In this document: positions 7,888-15,419 of the stretch, one piece after another | How the letters are laid out: every line of letters begins with the position of its first letter | How positions within the stretch are numbered: position 1 is the stretch's first letter | Assembly (NCBI GenBank): GCA_903928015.1 | Contig: CAIYPF010000033.1 | Location: 1-34,536 of the forward strand | DNA length: 34,536 nt | Source of the DNA: an uncultured Gammaproteobacteria bacterium | Lineage (GTDB): Bacteria; Pseudomonadota; Gammaproteobacteria; Pseudomonadales; UBA5518 | Direction of reading: 5' to 3' | Made by a program: the position numbers and the translations under genes | Notes under the pieces: model-generated | Databases searched by the model: none | The model's input: the letters and a program-made list of their open reading frames with translations, nothing else | What the model was told of the DNA's origin: nothing

Positions 7888-8670
7888 CTATGCCAGCGAC
7901 ACCGAGGGAAACCAGTCCTCCCGAAGTCGCTGCCCGTTCACCATCCCGTGCCCGGGAAAGGGCGGGGAGGTGCGGCCGGGACGCTCGACGAAGCGGGCAT
8001 CATCGCCCAGATAACGGACCGAAAATGCGCGTCGCCGGGACGCACCCACGTTGCCGCGCGCGCCGTGGAGGGTCGAGAAGTGGAATGCGATCGCATCACC
8101 CGGCTCCATCGGCCACTCGAGGATGTGCATACCGTCGGCATCCGGATCGGGTACCGGGCGATAGTGCTCCGCGTCAGGATAAAAGCTCTGCTCCGACACC
8201 CAGCGGGTAGGCCGCACAGGGCGATCCCACAGATGCGATCCGGCCACGCAGCGCAGCGTGGCATCGCTCACCGGATCCAGCGGCACCCAGAAACTCAGGT
8301 TCTGCTGGCCTTCCACGAAGTAATACGGGCTGTCCTGATGCCATGGCGTGGCCGCGGAGGTGCCGGGTTCCTTGACCAGCACGTGGTCATGGAAAAGCTG
8401 AACGCTGCGCGATTGCATCAAGGCAGCAGCAACCCCGGCGATGCGCGGATCCATCACGACCGAGGCGAACTCGGGTATGCGCGTCCAGTTGCAGTAATCG
8501 TCGAAGAAGCGGCCGGTGTCGCCAGGCTTGAGGTTCTCGGCGGCGTAGGGCCCCGGCTCCGCCATGTTCCGCTCGACGCCCTCGCGCAGTTGCCCGAGGA
8601 ACGGGGCGAAAAGCCCCTTGATCAGGACGGCGCCGTCACGCGCGTAGTCCCGGATGGCCCGCTGATACAT
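7888..8670 (-). CDS. Phytanoyl-CoA dioxygenase (PhyH) family protein
   Basis: This is a 2-oxoglutarate/Fe(II)-dependent hydroxylase-like protein of about 260 residues. The iron facial triad is visible as H111 and D113 in WHQDSPYY, and H202 in LHGARGN. An Arg in the following RRRAFSVRY segment is suited to 2-oxoglutarate binding. The cupin-like strand TLRCVAGSH lies between. A GTG directly upstream (8673) could also be the start; neither has a strong ribosome site. It is the first gene of a likely two-gene unit with the SDR enzyme, suggesting hydroxylation followed by alcohol oxidation. Family members hydroxylate fatty acids, natural products or osmolytes; the substrate here is unknown. The 269 bases upstream to 8939 show no gene. 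Confidence 0.9.
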   Translation of the reverse strand: MYQRAIRDYARDGAVLIKGLFAPFLGQLREGVERNMAEPGPYAAENLKPGDTGRFFDDYCNWTRIPEFASVVMDPRIAGVAAALMQSRSVQLFHDHVLVKEPGTSAATPWHQDSPYYFVEGQQNLSFWVPLDPVSDATLRCVAGSHLWDRPVRPTRWVSEQSFYPDAEHYRPVPDPDADGMHILEWPMEPGDAIAFHFSTLHGARGNVGASRRRAFSVRYLGDDARFVERPGRTSPPFPGHGMVNGQRLREDWFPSVSLA

Positions 8671-8939
8671 CACAGGACGGCGCGCCGCGGTCCACGACGC
8701 CCAGCGCCCCCTCGGTCAGGCAGGTCTACGGGACCGCCACAGGCGGGATCGGTCACGGGCAGTAACGTGGGCATCGCTTTGCTCCCGATGCGACAGGCGG
8801 CGAAGCTCTGGGGCCCGGGCGATCCGCCCGGTCATGCGGTCACAGTAGACACGTCGGCTGGTACCGAGTCCAGCAAGCAGGATGCCGCCTGGCGACTGCC
8901 TCGGGCAGAGCCCGCATGCTGCAACCCGGGCAGTCCTCC

Positions 8940-10580
8940 TCAGCCCGGCACATCCACCCCGGTGTGCAGCGGCTCCCCGAACACCCGCAACAACAGCGGC
9001 GTGAGCGCCTGCAGGGGGGCGAGCGGCCGATCGGGCGGCTGCAGCCCGTTCACGAAACCTTCCCCTCGTAAGCGCGCGAGGAGTTCCGTGTTCCGGCTGA
9101 TCACATGCACCGGCACATCCCAGGGAGCTCCGGGCCCGGTCACCGCACCGATGGGCTGGTGGTCGCCGATCACGATCAGCACGAGATCCGGATCGGCTCG
9201 CTCGGCAATGAAGCCCGCGAGCCAGCCGAGCGTGTACCGGAATGCTGCGATGTACTGCGGCGTTGGCTGCGTCCAATCCTGCGGCACCGCGAGCGCGGCC
9301 TCGCGCTCGGCAGGCGTGTAGGCCGTGCCGGCGGCAAGCGCTGCCCAGTCCGACACCAGCGGTGCGAGAGGCGCAAAAGGCGCGTGCGTGCTCACCGTCG
9401 GGAACATCACGAAACGCGGCGCCGGTGAGCCGTGCCGGGCGGCTGCGGAAAGCTCGTCGCGCTCGAGCAGCGCCATCGCCGCCTGGTCGGGCACCTGCCA
9501 GTAGCCGAAGCCTGGCCCCCGGTAGCCGAGGGTGTCGAGTTCGCCATAGCGATCGAAGCCCCAGAAACGGCCTTCCGGCCACGGTCGCTGGATCCCCGGC
9601 ACCCACGCGACGGTGCGGTAGCCATGCGCGGAGAAATGCGACACCAGCGATGAGCGGCGGCTGCGCAGCAGCCCCGCATAGACATCCGGCTCGCGGGTGT
9701 CGAGGCCGGAGAGCAGCGCCGCATGCGCGAGCCATGAGGCGCCACCGAAGGTCGGTGAGACGACGCGGGCAGACACCACGCTGCGATCACTGCGGGAAAT
9801 GGCACGCGCCAGCACCTCACGCGCAGGCGCGAGTGATGCCCGGATATGCGGATCGTCCAGCGTGATCGCACCGTAGGCCTCGAGGAACAGCACAACCACA
9901 TCGGATCCGCCGAGCACCGACAGATCCCTGTCGAACGCAGGGCTTGCCGGCAGCGACGCATCGAGCCGCTCCGGAGACATCGAACGCGCCATGGCGCGAA
10001 CCTGCTTTGCCACGCTGCCCGAAACGGGCTCCGCGAAGACCTGATGCACGGGGAAGCCCAGTCGTGGCGCGATGCACCACGCGAGTACGAGCAGGAGCGC
10101 TGCCAGCGGCAGCGCCGATTGCACGGGCGAGTGATGCAGCCCCTGCGCGGTCCAACTGATCAGGGTGCGCAACAACAGGAACAGCAGCCCGATCAGCAGC
10201 ACCGCCGCCATCACGCCGCCGCCCAACGCGAACCACGCCTGCTCCGCGCCAGCCATGCGCAGCAGCTGCCAGACATGCTGTCCGTCCCAGTAGAGATTCA
10301 CGGGGCGCCCCAGCAACGCACGGCTCGTCACATCCGCGTACCGCCACAGCACGCCAAAGCTGACGATCACGGCCAGCACACCGGCGCTCCGCGGCGAGGG
10401 ACCGCGAGCGAACCGCACACAGAGCGCGAGCACAATCACCAGCAAGGCCAGCTCCACCGACACCCGGAGCTGCGGCACCACGCCAATCCCCGGCCAGAGG
10501 TTCGCGAAGGTGAGGAGTGCATTCAGCCCGAGGAGCGCGAGCCCGAGCCGGACAAGGGGCCAGCCGCCCATCCTGCTCAT
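8940..10580 (-). CDS. Membrane sulfatase/LTA-synthase-fold phosphotransferase-like protein
   Basis: This 546-residue protein has about five N-terminal membrane helices (residues ~8-28, 40-57, 66-80, 118-138, 155-172) and a large C-terminal periplasmic alkaline-phosphatase-superfamily domain. Metal-site candidates are E234 in VLFLEAYGAIT and the Asp/His pair in VIGDHQP near residue 472. The nucleophile region is SPTFGGASW (residues 275-283), where T277 or S282 would be the active residue. There is no Cys for a formylglycine, so phosphotransferase activity on a glycerol-phosphate or phosphoethanolamine head group is more likely than sulfate hydrolysis. It is divergent from the creatininase-family gene (83 bases between starts) and sits at the edge of the rib/pterin/envelope cluster. 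Confidence 0.85.
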   Translation of the reverse strand: MSRMGGWPLVRLGLALLGLNALLTFANLWPGIGVVPQLRVSVELALLVIVLALCVRFARGPSPRSAGVLAVIVSFGVLWRYADVTSRALLGRPVNLYWDGQHVWQLLRMAGAEQAWFALGGGVMAAVLLIGLLFLLLRTLISWTAQGLHHSPVQSALPLAALLLVLAWCIAPRLGFPVHQVFAEPVSGSVAKQVRAMARSMSPERLDASLPASPAFDRDLSVLGGSDVVVLFLEAYGAITLDDPHIRASLAPAREVLARAISRSDRSVVSARVVSPTFGGASWLAHAALLSGLDTREPDVYAGLLRSRRSSLVSHFSAHGYRTVAWVPGIQRPWPEGRFWGFDRYGELDTLGYRGPGFGYWQVPDQAAMALLERDELSAAARHGSPAPRFVMFPTVSTHAPFAPLAPLVSDWAALAAGTAYTPAEREAALAVPQDWTQPTPQYIAAFRYTLGWLAGFIAERADPDLVLIVIGDHQPIGAVTGPGAPWDVPVHVISRNTELLARLRGEGFVNGLQPPDRPLAPLQALTPLLLRVFGEPLHTGVDVPG

Positions 10581-10663
10581 CGCCCTGCGCCCTCCGCTTG
10601 TTTAGCATGGGAGCGCGCGCCGGCCGAGGGCACGCAGCACACCCACCTCCGAGGACGCATCGC

Positions 10664-11473
10664 GTGCCGCACACCGACCTCCATACGCGCTGGCAGGATC
10701 AGACCCCCGATGGCCTCGCGGCGCTGGCTGCAGCGGGCGCGGTGGTGCTCTGGCCGCTCGCCGCGATCGAACAGCACGGCGAGCACCTGCCGCTCTCGAC
10801 GGACCTCGATATCGCGCTCGGGCTCACGGCCGCGGCTCTGGAGCAAGTGCGTGCGGACGTGCCCGTGTGCGTGCTCCCGCCGCTCGCCGTGGGCATGAGC
10901 CTGGAGCACACGCATTTCCCGGGCACGCTCAGCTTCTCGCCGCAAACCGCTCTCGCCGTGATGACCGAGATCGGCGAGAGCGTCGCGCGCGCCGGCTTCA
11001 GGCGCCTCGTGCTGCTGAACGCACACGGCGGCAACCGCGCCCTCGTGGACCTCGCAGCACTCGCGCTGCGTGAATCGCGGAACATGCTGGTGGTGCGCGC
11101 GAACTACTTCATGATCGCGGCACCCGCCGATGCGCTGCCGGAGGCCGAGTTGCGCCACGGACTGCACGGCGGCGCGCTCGAGACAGCCATGATGCTGCAC
11201 CTCGCGCCGCAGGCGGTGCGCCTCGACCGGTTCCCGCAGGCGCGGAGCCTCGGCGAGGACATGGCCGAGGCAGGACAGGTGCTCGGGCCCGAGGCCGAGG
11301 CGGGTTTCGCATGGATGGCAGAAGACCTTCACCCTGGCGGCACCGCGGGCGACGCGCGTCTGGCGAGTGCCGCGCTCGGCGAGCGCTTGCTCCGTCACTA
11401 CGGCAGCAAACTCGCACGGGTGATCGAGGAGAGCTTCGAGTTCGCTCTCTCGCGTCTGGGGCACCGGGACTGA
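10664..11473 (+). CDS. Creatininase/ArfB-family amidohydrolase
   Basis: This metal-dependent amidohydrolase belongs to the family of creatininase, the archaeal formamide hydrolase ArfB and mycofactocin peptidase MftE. All expected metal ligands are visible: Glu and His in IEQHGEHLPL, Asp in STDLDIA, His in LNAHGGN, and Glu in HGGALETAMM. The GTG start at 10664 is chosen because GAGGA precedes it by 8 bases and the ~269-residue product fits the family. An ATG at 10607 lacks a ribosome site. It converges on the GTP cyclohydrolase II-like gene (17-base gap). ArfB removes the formyl group from the GTP-derived pyrimidine in archaeal riboflavin/F420 synthesis, so a deformylase or related amidase role fits this setting. 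Creatinine hydrolysis is the alternative, but no creatinase gene is present. Confidence 0.88.
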   Translation: MPHTDLHTRWQDQTPDGLAALAAAGAVVLWPLAAIEQHGEHLPLSTDLDIALGLTAAALEQVRADVPVCVLPPLAVGMSLEHTHFPGTLSFSPQTALAVMTEIGESVARAGFRRLVLLNAHGGNRALVDLAALALRESRNMLVVRANYFMIAAPADALPEAELRHGLHGGALETAMMLHLAPQAVRLDRFPQARSLGEDMAEAGQVLGPEAEAGFAWMAEDLHPGGTAGDARLASAALGERLLRHYGSKLARVIEESFEFALSRLGHRD

Positions 11474-11490
11474 GCGCCGCTTCGGAAGCA

Positions 11491-12627
11491 TCATCCGCGC
11501 CCCGCATCCGGGGCGATCGCCGGCGCGGGCTCCGCCGGATCATCGAACAGCGCGTGAAGCAGATGGCCCTGGCGGTCCGCCATCGCCAAGAGGTAACGGC
11601 GATTGTGCCGGGTGAGCGGCCCGAAGAGCGCCTGGCGGTTCGCGACCTCGGTGCCGGCCTCGCAGAGGGCCGTGATCTTCGCCGGGTTGTTCGTGAGCAA
11701 CGTCACGCGTGGCACACCGAGTGCGGCCAGCATGTCGTGCGCGATACGGTAATCCCGCTCGTCATCGCCGAAACCGATCGTGCGGTCCGCGTCGACGGTG
11801 TCGAGGCCTTCGTCCTGCAGGCGATACACGCGCAGCTTGTTGGCGAGTCCGATACCACGCCCTTCCTGCGCGAGGTAGAGCAGGATCCCTCCGCCCTGCG
11901 CGTTGATGGTGGCGATGCTGCGCTGCAGTTGCTCGCCGCAATCGCAACGCTGGCTGCCGAACACATCCCCGGTAAGGCAGGCGCAGTGGAGACGCACCGG
12001 CACGGCCTCTGGCCAGCGCGCGGGATCCCCCACCAGCACGGCAACGTGCTCTTGCAAGCCGTCGCGTTCGCGGAACAGCACAAAGCGGCTGTCCACGCCC
12101 TGCGCGAGCGGCACACGCGCCTCGCCGGCGCGAACGAGCCGCGGGGCCCCGTCACAGAGCGCGAGCGCCTCCTCGAGGGGCACGCGCAGGAACTCCCCCT
12201 CTCGCACTGCCGCATCTACCGCCCCCGCGTTGCCGGCAGGCACCCGCACGGCAAGACCCGCGGGCAGCACGCGCGCACGCCGCAGCAGTCTCACGGCGGC
12301 CTGCTCGGTCGCAACGCAGTCGCGCAGAGAGGCGCCTTCCGGCACGTGCTGCGCGTGCTCACCCGCGAGTCTGAGCAGTTCGGCGGGGCTGGCAGGCAGC
12401 ACGATCGGCAGAGCGGCAAACTCCGCGATATCAGGGACCGACATGCTCGCGAGCCGATGCCCGGTGAGCAGCAAGGCACAACGATCTCCTCCCAACTCAC
12501 GAAACCGCGCGATACTCCCGGTGGTGATGCCCTCGACCGGGTGCACGAGCATGTCGCCCGTGTGGTCGGCGATGAGCACGGGCAAGCCCCGGTGCAGATC
12601 GAAAACCGCTCGCTCTGCATGTCGCAT
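11491..12627 (-). CDS. GTP cyclohydrolase II with degenerate DHBP-synthase-like N-terminal domain
   Basis: The C-terminal half (~residues 175-365 of 378) is a complete-looking GTP cyclohydrolase II, which converts GTP to 2,5-diamino-6-ribosylamino-pyrimidinone phosphate, formate and pyrophosphate. Zinc Cys217, Cys228 and Cys230 lie in CLTGDVFGSQRCDCGEQL, followed by QEGRGIGLANKLR, GFGDDERDYRIA and LLTNNPAKI. The N-terminal ~150 residues align by eye with 3,4-dihydroxy-2-butanone-4-phosphate synthase (FDLHRGLPVLIAD, TGSIARFRELGGDRCALLL). They lack the acidic RENEGD-type metal site, which reads ADHTGDML here, so this half is probably inactive. GGAGGTGA precedes the ATG. It is divergent from the RibD-reductase gene, 63 bases apart. 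Housekeeping RibA is less likely given the decayed half and neighbours. Confidence 0.88.
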   Translation of the reverse strand: MRHAERAVFDLHRGLPVLIADHTGDMLVHPVEGITTGSIARFRELGGDRCALLLTGHRLASMSVPDIAEFAALPIVLPASPAELLRLAGEHAQHVPEGASLRDCVATEQAAVRLLRRARVLPAGLAVRVPAGNAGAVDAAVREGEFLRVPLEEALALCDGAPRLVRAGEARVPLAQGVDSRFVLFRERDGLQEHVAVLVGDPARWPEAVPVRLHCACLTGDVFGSQRCDCGEQLQRSIATINAQGGGILLYLAQEGRGIGLANKLRVYRLQDEGLDTVDADRTIGFGDDERDYRIAHDMLAALGVPRVTLLTNNPAKITALCEAGTEVANRQALFGPLTRHNRRYLLAMADRQGHLLHALFDDPAEPAPAIAPDAGRG

Positions 12628-12690
12628 CGGTCACCTCCATGGAGTGGTTCCGGCTGCCGCACCCTCCACGTCGTACGGAAGGACTCTTGA
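12628..12690. promoter_or_regulatory. 63-base divergent control region of the two rib-like genes
   Basis: The GTP cyclohydrolase II-like gene and the RibD-reductase gene start back to back here, so both promoters and any operator must lie in or near these 63 bases. Both ribosome sites are visible (GGAGGTGA leftward, GGAAGG rightward). No clear sigma-70 boxes are recognised, and the space is far too short for an FMN riboswitch. Confidence 0.4.
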
Positions 12691-13572
12691 ATGCCGATTG
12701 AAGAGATTACGGAGGCCGAGGCCTGGTCGGCCACAAGATCCTCGATTAATCGTCAGCGGGCGGGGGTAGAGCGCGCGTCGAACAGTGGTTCGGACGGTCC
12801 GATACATTTTCTGCCGGACGGCTCCTGGCACGCCGAGCGGCCCGTATCGGCGCCGGCGCAGAGCCTGCTCGAGGTCTTTGCGCCACTCGTGTCACGCACG
12901 GGGCCGCTCGTCATAGGGCAACTCGGGCAGAGCCTGGACGGACGGATCGCCACCCACACCGGCGCCTCGCACTACATCAACGGCGAGGCCGCACGGACGC
13001 ACCTGCACCGGTTGCGGGCGATCGTCGATGCCGTGGTGATCGGCGTGGGCACTCTCAACGCGGATGATCCCCAGCTCACCGTGAGGCACGTCGAGGGACA
13101 CAACCCGGCAAGGGTGCTGCTGGACCCCACGGGACGGGCACGTGCGGACTGCCGCATGTTCCGCGACGGGCAGGCGCGCGTGCTGCATCTGCAGGCGCAG
13201 GGCGCGGGCGCGGGCGACCCGCAGTTGCCAGCGGGCATCGAGAGCGTGCAGCTACCGCATCACCCTGCGTACGGAATCCACCCTGCGGTCGTGCTGCAGT
13301 CCCTGGTGGAGAGGGGGTTGCGGCGCGTGCTGGTGGAAGGTGGAGGGCTCACCGTGTCGCGTTTCCTCGAGGCCGGGGCGCTGCACAGGCTGCACCTTCT
13401 GGTGGCACCGATGCTGATCGGCTCGGGGCGCCCGGGGATTTGTCTGCCGCCCATCGACACCCTGGAGGCAGCGCTGCGCCCGCGCTGCCGGGTGTTTGCC
13501 TGTGGCGCAGACAGCCTCTTCGATCTGGCGCTGGACGCCCCTGCGGCAGCGACTTCAACCGGGGCTATCTGA
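12691..13572 (+). CDS. RibD C-terminal (pyrimidine reductase) domain protein without deaminase domain
   Basis: This 293-residue protein carries the dihydrofolate-reductase-like RibD_C/Rib7 fold, which reduces the ribosyl group of a riboflavin pathway intermediate with NADPH. Typical segments are GQLGQSLDGRIATHTGASHY (residues ~75-94), HRLRAIVDAVVIGVGTLNAD with DDPQLTVR, VLVEGGGLTVSRFLEAGAL, and VAPMLIGSG. The zinc deaminase half of bacterial RibD (HxE and PCxxC motifs) is absent. Instead there is a ~70-residue N-terminal region of unknown role. In fungi and archaea a stand-alone reductase of this type acts before deamination. GGAAGG precedes the ATG. Its last 18 bases overlap the end of the convergent flippase-like gene. 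Confidence 0.88.
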   Translation: MPIEEITEAEAWSATRSSINRQRAGVERASNSGSDGPIHFLPDGSWHAERPVSAPAQSLLEVFAPLVSRTGPLVIGQLGQSLDGRIATHTGASHYINGEAARTHLHRLRAIVDAVVIGVGTLNADDPQLTVRHVEGHNPARVLLDPTGRARADCRMFRDGQARVLHLQAQGAGAGDPQLPAGIESVQLPHHPAYGIHPAVVLQSLVERGLRRVLVEGGGLTVSRFLEAGALHRLHLLVAPMLIGSGRPGICLPPIDTLEAALRPRCRVFACGADSLFDLALDAPAAATSTGAI

Positions 13573-14517
13573 GGTGACCTCCGCCTGCACCGCGGGCGGT
13601 GACCGGACCGCAAGCAGCAGGAAAGCGCCCGCAAGCGCCGACACCAGCACGAGCACGCCATACAGCAGTGAAATCGCCACGCCCTGCGCCACCGGCAGGC
13701 CGGCGAGCATCCAGATACCTGCCGCCGCGCCCTCACGGATACCCCAGCCCGCCAGCGAGAGCGGCACCGACATCGCCACCAGCACCCAGAGGATGAGTGG
13801 CACCAGCGCGAGCGCGCCCGTCCCGACGCCCAGTGCGCGGGCACAGCAGAGATACACCACTACATAGCTGCCCACCAGCGCCAGCGAGAGCAGCAGCTGC
13901 GGGAACCACGCGCGGCGCGAGAGCACGGCCTGCCCGAAGTCGCGGCCGAACCACGCCAACGCAGGCAACATCCGGCGCGCGAGCACTGCGGCGGCGATCA
14001 GCGCGAGGACGATGCCTGAAAGGCCGAGCGTGAGGCTCTGGCCACGCCCGTTCCGGCATTCCACGCCGATCGAAGGCGCCCATGGCAAGGCGAGAAGCGC
14101 GCAGGCGAGCAGTACAAGCTGCCCCGCAGCCCGCTCGATCATCACAGCGTGCCAGGCCGCGCGCGTGGCCGGGGCGGTGCGCGCGTGGCGCCAGGCACGG
14201 GTGAGATCACCCGCGACCCCACCCGGTAGTACCTGGTTCAGGACGTTGCCGAGGCAGTACTCGCGAAGTGCGCGCGAGAACGGCAGCGGCATGCCGAGCA
14301 GCCCGGTGGTGAACCGCCAGCGCCAGGCCGACAACAGCACCTGCGGCACGCTGAGAAGAAGCGCAAGCAGAAGCCAGGGGATCGACAAGGTCTCGAGCAT
14401 ACCGAGCAGACCCGCCGGCCCGACCCATGCGACCAGCCCTGCAAGGAGCAACACGCTCGAAAGCGCACGCAGCCACCAGACCCGGCTGCGCCGCGGCGCA
14501 GTGTCGATGGTGCTCAC
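13555..14517 (-). CDS. Lysylphosphatidylglycerol-synthase-TM/flippase-like membrane protein
   Basis: This integral membrane protein of about 320 residues belongs to the UPF0104/LPG_synthase_TM group (flippase-like domain), related to the membrane part of MprF. About eight hydrophobic helices are visible, with the family-typical loop LREYCLGNVLNQVLPGGVAG near residues 64-83 and the Pro/Gly-rich SLAGWGIREGAAAGIWML late in the chain. Relatives move or handle lipid-linked substrates. The GTG at 14517 is chosen because it forms a GTGA overlap with the methyltransferase stop; the frame extends upstream but would then lie within that gene. It is the last gene of the five-gene unit beginning at 17877, which suggests it moves or anchors the product of that unit. 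Confidence 0.85.
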   Translation of the reverse strand: MSTIDTAPRRSRVWWLRALSSVLLLAGLVAWVGPAGLLGMLETLSIPWLLLALLLSVPQVLLSAWRWRFTTGLLGMPLPFSRALREYCLGNVLNQVLPGGVAGDLTRAWRHARTAPATRAAWHAVMIERAAGQLVLLACALLALPWAPSIGVECRNGRGQSLTLGLSGIVLALIAAAVLARRMLPALAWFGRDFGQAVLSRRAWFPQLLLSLALVGSYVVVYLCCARALGVGTGALALVPLILWVLVAMSVPLSLAGWGIREGAAAGIWMLAGLPVAQGVAISLLYGVLVLVSALAGAFLLLAVRSPPAVQAEVTSDSPG

Positions 14518-15419
14518 GCGTCCGGCTCTGTGCCCGCCCGCTCCCCACCGGGACAGGCGAAGAGATCGACATGGCCCACGCACATCCGGAAGGCGGGATC
14601 GCGGAGTGCCTCGCGTCTGCGGGCGTGCCAGGCGCGCAGACGCAGGGCCTCACCGGGCATCTGCGCCAGCGCTGCGTCACACCAGCCTTCCAAGAGCGCT
14701 GCGGCGAGTGCGGCCTCCCGCGGGCGATCCATGTGCAGCTGCCACGGGCTCGGTGCCACGTGCACGCGGTAGCCCACGGCGCGCAGGCTCGCGGCGAGAT
14801 GCGCGTGTGCATCGGGGCCCAGCGCACCGCCCACGCCCTTGTCGCGCCGCTGGTGTGCGTTGAAGGCTTCCCGCGCGAGTTGGTCGCCCGGGTCCTCGTC
14901 CTGATGTGGTCCGCGACGGAACGACCACTCACCATCCACCGAGAGACTGAACAAGGCGGCCGCACCCGCGCGGGAGCACGCCGCCGCGAGGCGCTCGAGC
15001 CACGCTGCGCCCACCAGATCCATCAGTGCCGAAGCGCAGACCAGATCCACGCCTGCGAACGCATCAGGCGCGAGCGCGGCGAGATCCCGGCACTCACTGC
15101 GGAGCGCGACCGGCTGGCCAGCAGCATCACGAAGCAAGGCGCCACCGCGAACGGCGCGCTCGAGCAACAGGGCGTCGTGATCGACGAGGCACCACGCCTG
15201 CGGCCCCGGCAGCCGTGGCGCGAGGAACCGCGGGTTTGAGCCGCTGCCCGAGCCGAGATCCACGCAGGCGACAGGCGTTCTTCCACGTGCCTCGAGCCAG
15301 CGAGCCGCGCGTGCGGTGAGCGCCGGGGATCGGGCATCGGCATCAGCGCCCTCCCGGAGCGCGAGCCAGTCCGCATCGAAACGGCTCTCGGGGTGGGGCG
15401 AGTCGTTTGCGGTACTCAC
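14514..15419 (-). CDS. Class I SAM-dependent methyltransferase
   Basis: This is a predicted methyltransferase of 301 residues with a Rossmann-type SAM site. Motif I is VDLGSGSGSN (residues ~49-58), followed by an acidic strand end (WCLVDHD) and DLVCASALMDLV in the motif IV area. The C-terminal half is Trp/His-rich and may form the substrate pocket. Nothing in the sequence tells the acceptor (carbon, oxygen or nitrogen). The GTG start at 15419 overlaps the glycosyltransferase stop in a GTGA, and its own stop overlaps the next GTG, so it is translationally coupled on both sides. The longer upstream frame lies inside the glycosyltransferase gene and is rejected. Confidence 0.86.
   Translation of the reverse strand: MSTANDSPHPESRFDADWLALREGADADARSPALTARAARWLEARGRTPVACVDLGSGSGSNPRFLAPRLPGPQAWCLVDHDALLLERAVRGGALLRDAAGQPVALRSECRDLAALAPDAFAGVDLVCASALMDLVGAAWLERLAAACSRAGAAALFSLSVDGEWSFRRGPHQDEDPGDQLAREAFNAHQRRDKGVGGALGPDAHAHLAASLRAVGYRVHVAPSPWQLHMDRPREAALAAALLEGWCDAALAQMPGEALRLRAWHARRREALRDPAFRMCVGHVDLFACPGGERAGTEPDA

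Noticed and set aside
8716-9735. 339-residue minus-strand frame overlapping the sulfatase-fold gene
   Set aside because: It is a shifted frame of the sulfatase gene, full of Arg/Ala/Gly, without motifs; its part in the 8671-8939 gap shows no homology I recognise.
10664-11473. Creatinine catabolism linking the creatininase gene with the sox operon
   Set aside because: Creatinase, the required middle enzyme, is not in the window, and the gene is embedded in the rib-like cluster 8 kb away. It is kept only as an alternative.
12628-12690. FMN riboswitch in front of the rib-like genes
   Set aside because: The gap is only 63 bases and lacks any of the conserved riboswitch blocks.
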